NCBI GenBank assembly: GCA_002964805.2
Contig: PUDQ02000001.1
Coordinates: 62,001 to 126,000, forward strand
Direction of reading: 5' to 3'
Origin: Trametes villosa
Lineage: Eukaryota; Basidiomycota; Agaricomycetes; Polyporales; Polyporaceae
Length of the DNA stretch: 64,000 bases
The notes beneath the pieces are model-generated. The model searched no databases. It was not told where the DNA came from and saw only the letters and a program-made list of their open reading frames with translations. This document shows, one piece after another, positions 59,783 to 64,000 of this stretch. Each line of letters opens with the position of its first letter. Position 1 is the first letter of the stretch. The position numbers were made by a program, and so were the translations under genes.

Positions 59783-61670
59783 CGCAGTGCGTTACCCTCT
59801 GAAGACTTCTTTTGCCTCCTCCATTTTTCTGTCGCTTTCCGATTGTACTCTCCAACTCTCTGCCGCTGCTCTCTCTCTCTCTCCTGTTCTGTTCCGTTTC
59901 GGATTGTCCGAAATCTCCCCTGCAATGTACATTATCCGCATTATGACCCGTTCCCCGTCCGTTCTTGTGCTTGTTTCCCCCCTGTTCCAGTCGATCGTCT
60001 TTCTCGGTGAATGGGCCACGATGTCTCTCCCATTTCCTCCCTCCCTCCGTGTATATCCGAATGTACTCTACGACTATGCGTACTGCCTTGTGCGTCCAAT
60101 AATCCACATCTGCGAATCCTCATTGCCTCGAGCTTAACCTTGTCTAAATCCTCTACTAGCACCTGCTGCGCCCCCGCATTCCGAGTGTCCCACAAAACAA
60201 GACCACCGATGTCGATGACCGATCGCGCGACGTCATCGCCTCCCCCGCAATCCTCCACGCGCGCGACGTGCTCGAGGCCCGCGGCCAATCAGGGGGCGAA
60301 GGTTGCGGGCGTCGTGCGGGGTAGGGCCCGTTCGGGCTTAGCGTGCTCGGCTGGCGGAGAGCCTTTAATTGCTTTCGAGGGCTTCGGACCGAGTGGTTTG
60401 GCGCTGCTTAAACGCATGTCTTCGACGGCGTGCACGACATACGGTTAGTATGTGACATCTGAATCCGCCACGCATTCGGACATCGTGTCCTTTAAAGTGA
60501 ATGGCGTAGTGCTTAGCCTCACTCATGTGCACGAAGCTCGAAGTTGTTGCAAATGCAGCTCCAGGGAAATGGGCACGCGCACATACGGCCCTCCTCAGCT
60601 GACATTGTGATATCGGGGACCGCTGGAGCTCGCGCACCGCGCAGAGAGGTGGTGCGGGATGGTGCCGAGTGATGAGCTGGCGAGCATCTGCATGGGGCGC
60701 AGCACGGGTGCAGACGGTGCCACCATAGTGTGCTGAGCGCACCGGGAGCATGAGGCCAGTTGAATCGCTGCGAAGGATGGCTGAAAGCGCGGGCGTGGTG
60801 TATACGCGTACTGTAGCTCCCTTTGAAAGCACCGTAAGTCGGTCCGTGGTGGAAGGGAGCATGAGGAGTACCAGCGGCGGAGTGGAATGGTCGGGGCTAG
60901 AAGTCCTCGCCTGTCCGGCGCGGGCGAAGGGCACCGACATTTGAGAACTCCAGGTCATTCACGCACAGCCGGGGTGTGTAGGATGCACCAGTCTGCACGT
61001 TTCGCCATAACGTGAGGACAGGCCGGTACGCCTCTACAACATGCGTCCTTGATCTTGAAGAGATATCGATGACTTCGCTGCTAACGTGCTACTACCCGAT
61101 CAGAAGTGCTAGGGCGTAAGTTGCAGTGGGCAACTCACCGAACTGGGGAACGCACGGTTGCATGCGCCACGCTGGGATCGCGGGCAATCCGTGGGTCGAG
61201 AAGGTTGTTGACATCGGCTTGCCGTACCATCCTCGATGGCAGCTTAGACAGTCCAACATTCATTAGCAGTCCACTCGACAACTGCGGCGAACTTGATTTC
61301 GAAGTGAACAACGAAGGCCGCATTCATCAACGAATGCGAGATGGGGATGGGAGACGAGAAGCACTTACTTTCAGGTTGCTTCTGCCGACGTGCAGCGACG
61401 AACGTGGTTCATTTCGTGGTCGAGCTTCTCCTGTGTACGACAGCGCGTTCGTTGGAGGTTATATGACATTCGTGCAGATACGCAGAAGGGTTCGCCTTCG
61501 GGGTAGTGTGCGCCGCCGGCCGAGCATATAGTACTGCCATAGCTACATCATACGGTAGCGGCTGCGTCTGTGTTTTCCTGCACGAAGGCAGGGGAGCCGC
61601 TTCGCCACAGCTACGACCATGTATCACTGATTACCACAATCAGCTCGATAGTATCACAAGACATAGAGTT
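59783..61670. other. Region without recognised genes
   Basis: The first 300 bp are pyrimidine-rich plus-strand sequence, likely the 3' untranslated region of the preceding gene. Beyond about 60,100 no supported exon was found on either strand; the ORFs at 60365-60958 (-) and 61106-61531 (+) have no domain features. Confidence 0.45.
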
Positions 61671-61674
61671 ACGC

Positions 61675-62435
61675 ACCTCGAGGAGGCGCTTCATCCGAAG
61701 CTGCACCGGGAGTCTCTGCCCCGAATAGCCCTTCGCGTCTAGACATTTCGCAACAACCGGCGTCGCGCCAGTACCACAATTCTCGACAACCATGTCCGCC
61801 TCAGTGGCCCGGATATTCCCAAAGTCCGTACGTCAACCATGATAGAGCTTTGCGGATACCCACATGCATCTCTGGGGCGCAACTACATACCCTGAATAGC
61901 TACGAGCGCGTCGTGGCGGCCGCCACCAAGGCGTTACCACACCCTCACCTGGCGCTGCCGACGCGATATTTCCTTCCAGCAAGCGCGAAGGCACGCAGGA
62001 ACGCGCCCTCCACGTCGCCGTCCGAAGAGCCACCCATTGCCAATGAGTAGATCGCATTCGAGAACGCCGGACGATCGTCCGCCTTCTCCGCTCCGCCTCC
62101 CTCCGCCTCCGCCCTCGTCGCTCACTTACATATCAATATCCAGATAACCTCCCGCTGAGAGCGGCCACTATGACGTGCCAGTGCAGACGCGAACGCCGGC
62201 ATGGCAGCTCGGACGCGGACGCGAGCTTCCATCCCGGCGTCCTCAAACTTAGTGCCCACCCAAAGTCCGTGAAACGTCGCTATTTCCGGGGGCGTTGTGG
62301 GTTGGCGTTTGCCAGCGACATTGACGCCTCCGGATTAGCAATGTCCAGTACAATTGCAGATGGAACCTGGTCGGGTGCATATGCACATCGCACAGGCGTC
62401 CCGCTCGTCAGGCTGGCGGTGCCCGGCCCCACCTA
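61675..62435 (-). pseudogene. String of coding-looking minus-strand fragments; decayed or unrecognised gene
   Basis: Several short minus-strand segments read like exons with plausible splice ends: VRCAYAPDQVPSAIVLDIAN (about 62400-62300), TFHGLWVGTKFEDAGMEARV (about 62285-62160), RPAFSNAIYSLAMGGSSDGD (about 62075-61965) and TEADMVVENCGTGATPVVAK with GYSGQRLPVQLRMKRLLE after it (about 61830-61680). Several ends look like GTGAG or GTAAG donors and CAG/TAG acceptors. However, I could not assemble a single frame from a start to a stop, and upstream and downstream of these fragments the frames close quickly. It may be a degraded gene, or an intact one whose remaining exons I missed. The family was not recognised. 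Confidence 0.35.
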
Positions 62436-64000
62436 ACTTACGACTATCGACACCGAAATGTCTGAGCACAGGCAAGCCTGGATCACGACATCTGGTTTCT
62501 GGCGCACCTGCGCCTCCTGGGCTGATCCCGGACAATGTCCGGTGACGGCCACACCCTCGGACTACACGACGTGCGTGATGCACCGCGCGGGCGACACGTA
62601 TACCAGTGCGCGAAGCAGAACCATCGCGAAAAACACACGGTCCGACAGTGGCTTCCTGAAGCAGTGGCACAGCTAGAAGAAGCAGCAGCGGAAGATTGGC
62701 GTCGCGTTCTGAGTTGCCAGTCAGTCAGCTCCGGGCGGAACTCGCTGAGAACGGGCTCACCTCCGTCGCGCACGGCGGGCCAAGCCGCCCGCAAATTTCG
62801 TTGCCGCTGCCGCGACCGCCCGACGCGTATGAGGATGCGGAGCCGCGCTGCGCAGGGTCGATGGCGAGTGGGACGGCGGCGTCGCCCTGGCCCTCATGTT
62901 TCTCGCACAGGCGCGAGGGCGGGCGCAGCGGTGCCGCCCCGCTCTGAAGCGCGTTTCGGGAGCACGCGGCGAGCGCGGCGGGAGACGGTTCGCGCAGAAC
63001 GCCATCGCGACAACCGCGTAATATTCACGGGCTCGCGTGCGTCGGGTGCGGCTTGGGATCTGAAGGCCGGAAATTCCTTCGCCAGAAGAGGAAGCTGGCA
63101 CGCCGCTGCGGGGTGCGGAAAGTCAGAAGGTGCTGGAGCCTGATGCTAGGGCTGCATTGTCGGTTTCCAGGTTTATGTATGATGCAGATGGGCGAGCGCG
63201 CTGCGAACAGTCGCGAAGAGAGGTCCGCGAGGATTGCTGTCAGCATCGGCGCGATGTGCTGTCAATGTTGGTACGTTGGGCTGGCGTGCGCAAGCCCACA
63301 CAGATGTCATGGAAAGGGAGTTGCTGAGTTCCTATTGGCAGCCTGCGTGAGACGTCGGAGGAATCAATGAAAGAGGCTCGCTGGGTGCCGTCAAGCCTGA
63401 CGGCGGCCGGGCCGCGGAGGGTTGGTCTCGAGCCTCGGGACCCGTCAGAGCGGAACAGGGCCATGTGGATGATTAAATATAATTATACTCAATGGATTGT
63501 GCGGCCAGGGCGCAGACGCGCATCATCCAAATGTGCTTGGCGAGGAGATCAGGCGAAAATGAAGGCAGATCGGCAGGCGGACGTCTGCGAGGGTTGGTAT
63601 GCCGTGTCGCGACGCGAGGCGGCCGAGGGGCGCGGTGGCAGCCTCGTCGGGCGGGTCGGGGGCGTGGACGTGGGAAGGGCGAACAGCTGGAGGCGGCACC
63701 GGACGCTCTTGCTGCGTCCCGGATTCAGATCCCGTCCGCGGCAGATGTCAGAATGAGAGGCGCTGCGCTCCGACTGCCGTCGGGGTGGAGACTCGGCCTT
63801 GTGTGGCTGATTTTAGAGTGTTGATGAGCGAGAACGAGCAGGCTGCTTCAACGTTGTCGCGTCGAGAGGAAAGCAAGCGGGTCGGACGAGGGCACGGGCC
63901 GCGGACGTTCCTGCGTGCTCGATCGAATTAACGGCGCTCAGGGCAGAGCCACCGCCCGATCGTCCGTCGCGCGTTCGCACTCAGCTTACAGCGGTTTCAC
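62436..64000. other. Terminal region without recognised genes
   Basis: No supported exon to the window edge on either strand. Medium ORFs (62535-63143 +, 62757-63101 -, 63367-63756 +) are Arg/Ala-rich, as expected of G+C-rich non-coding sequence. A gene extending beyond the window edge cannot be excluded. Confidence 0.4.

Overview
The window looks like nuclear DNA of a filamentous basidiomycete, most likely an agaricomycete. It has split genes with many 50-65 nt GT-AG introns, high G+C coding sequence and typical fungal proteins (CHS7, Pho80-type cyclin, SPO22/ZIP4, UBR1, UTP18, TRS33, a GT25 glycosyltransferase). No prokaryotic operons, CRISPR arrays or rRNA genes were seen. A closer placement among wood-decay agaricomycetes is only an inference.

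Layout. 1-5.6 kb: gene-free repeat mosaic with at least three copies of one dispersed repeat; one copy is split by an 809-bp fold-back element with a TA target duplication, and a sister copy shows the empty site. 5.6-10.1 kb: host genes GT25 (-), UTP18 (+) and TRS33 (-). 10.09-19.90 kb: an apparently complete 9.8-kb DNA transposon, bounded by CACCACCGG terminal inverted repeats and TA duplications, with ATAT-rich subterminal ends and three multi-exon genes on one strand: a 1690-aa transposase-like protein with an N-terminal zinc finger, a coiled-coil companion with a SUMO-interaction-like motif, and a helical protein of unknown function. It sits between the divergently transcribed TRS33 and UBR1. 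20.1-25.8 kb: UBR1. 26.0-28.1 kb: organellar-type glutamyl-tRNA synthetase (-) with two probable GC-AG introns. 28.4-30.5 kb: membrane-anchored histidine acid phosphatase. 32.5-33.8 kb: CHS7 (-).

33.8-42.5 kb and 44.7-48.4 kb are long stretches without recognisable genes, flanking a Pho80/Pcl-like cyclin gene whose upstream side has a purine/G-run block. 48.4-59.8 kb: a small membrane protein (-), SPO22/ZIP4 (+), a CUL4-type cullin (+) and an uncharacterised protein with a KVRF motif and a cysteine cluster (+). 59.8-64 kb: no confident gene, only a string of coding-looking fragments on the minus strand.

The host genes are a normal mixed neighbourhood (ribosome biogenesis, vesicle tethering, ubiquitin ligases, cell wall, meiosis). 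The coherent multi-gene system is the three-gene transposon. All exon structures were derived by eye from splice sites and reading frame; functions come from recalled family features, not database searches.
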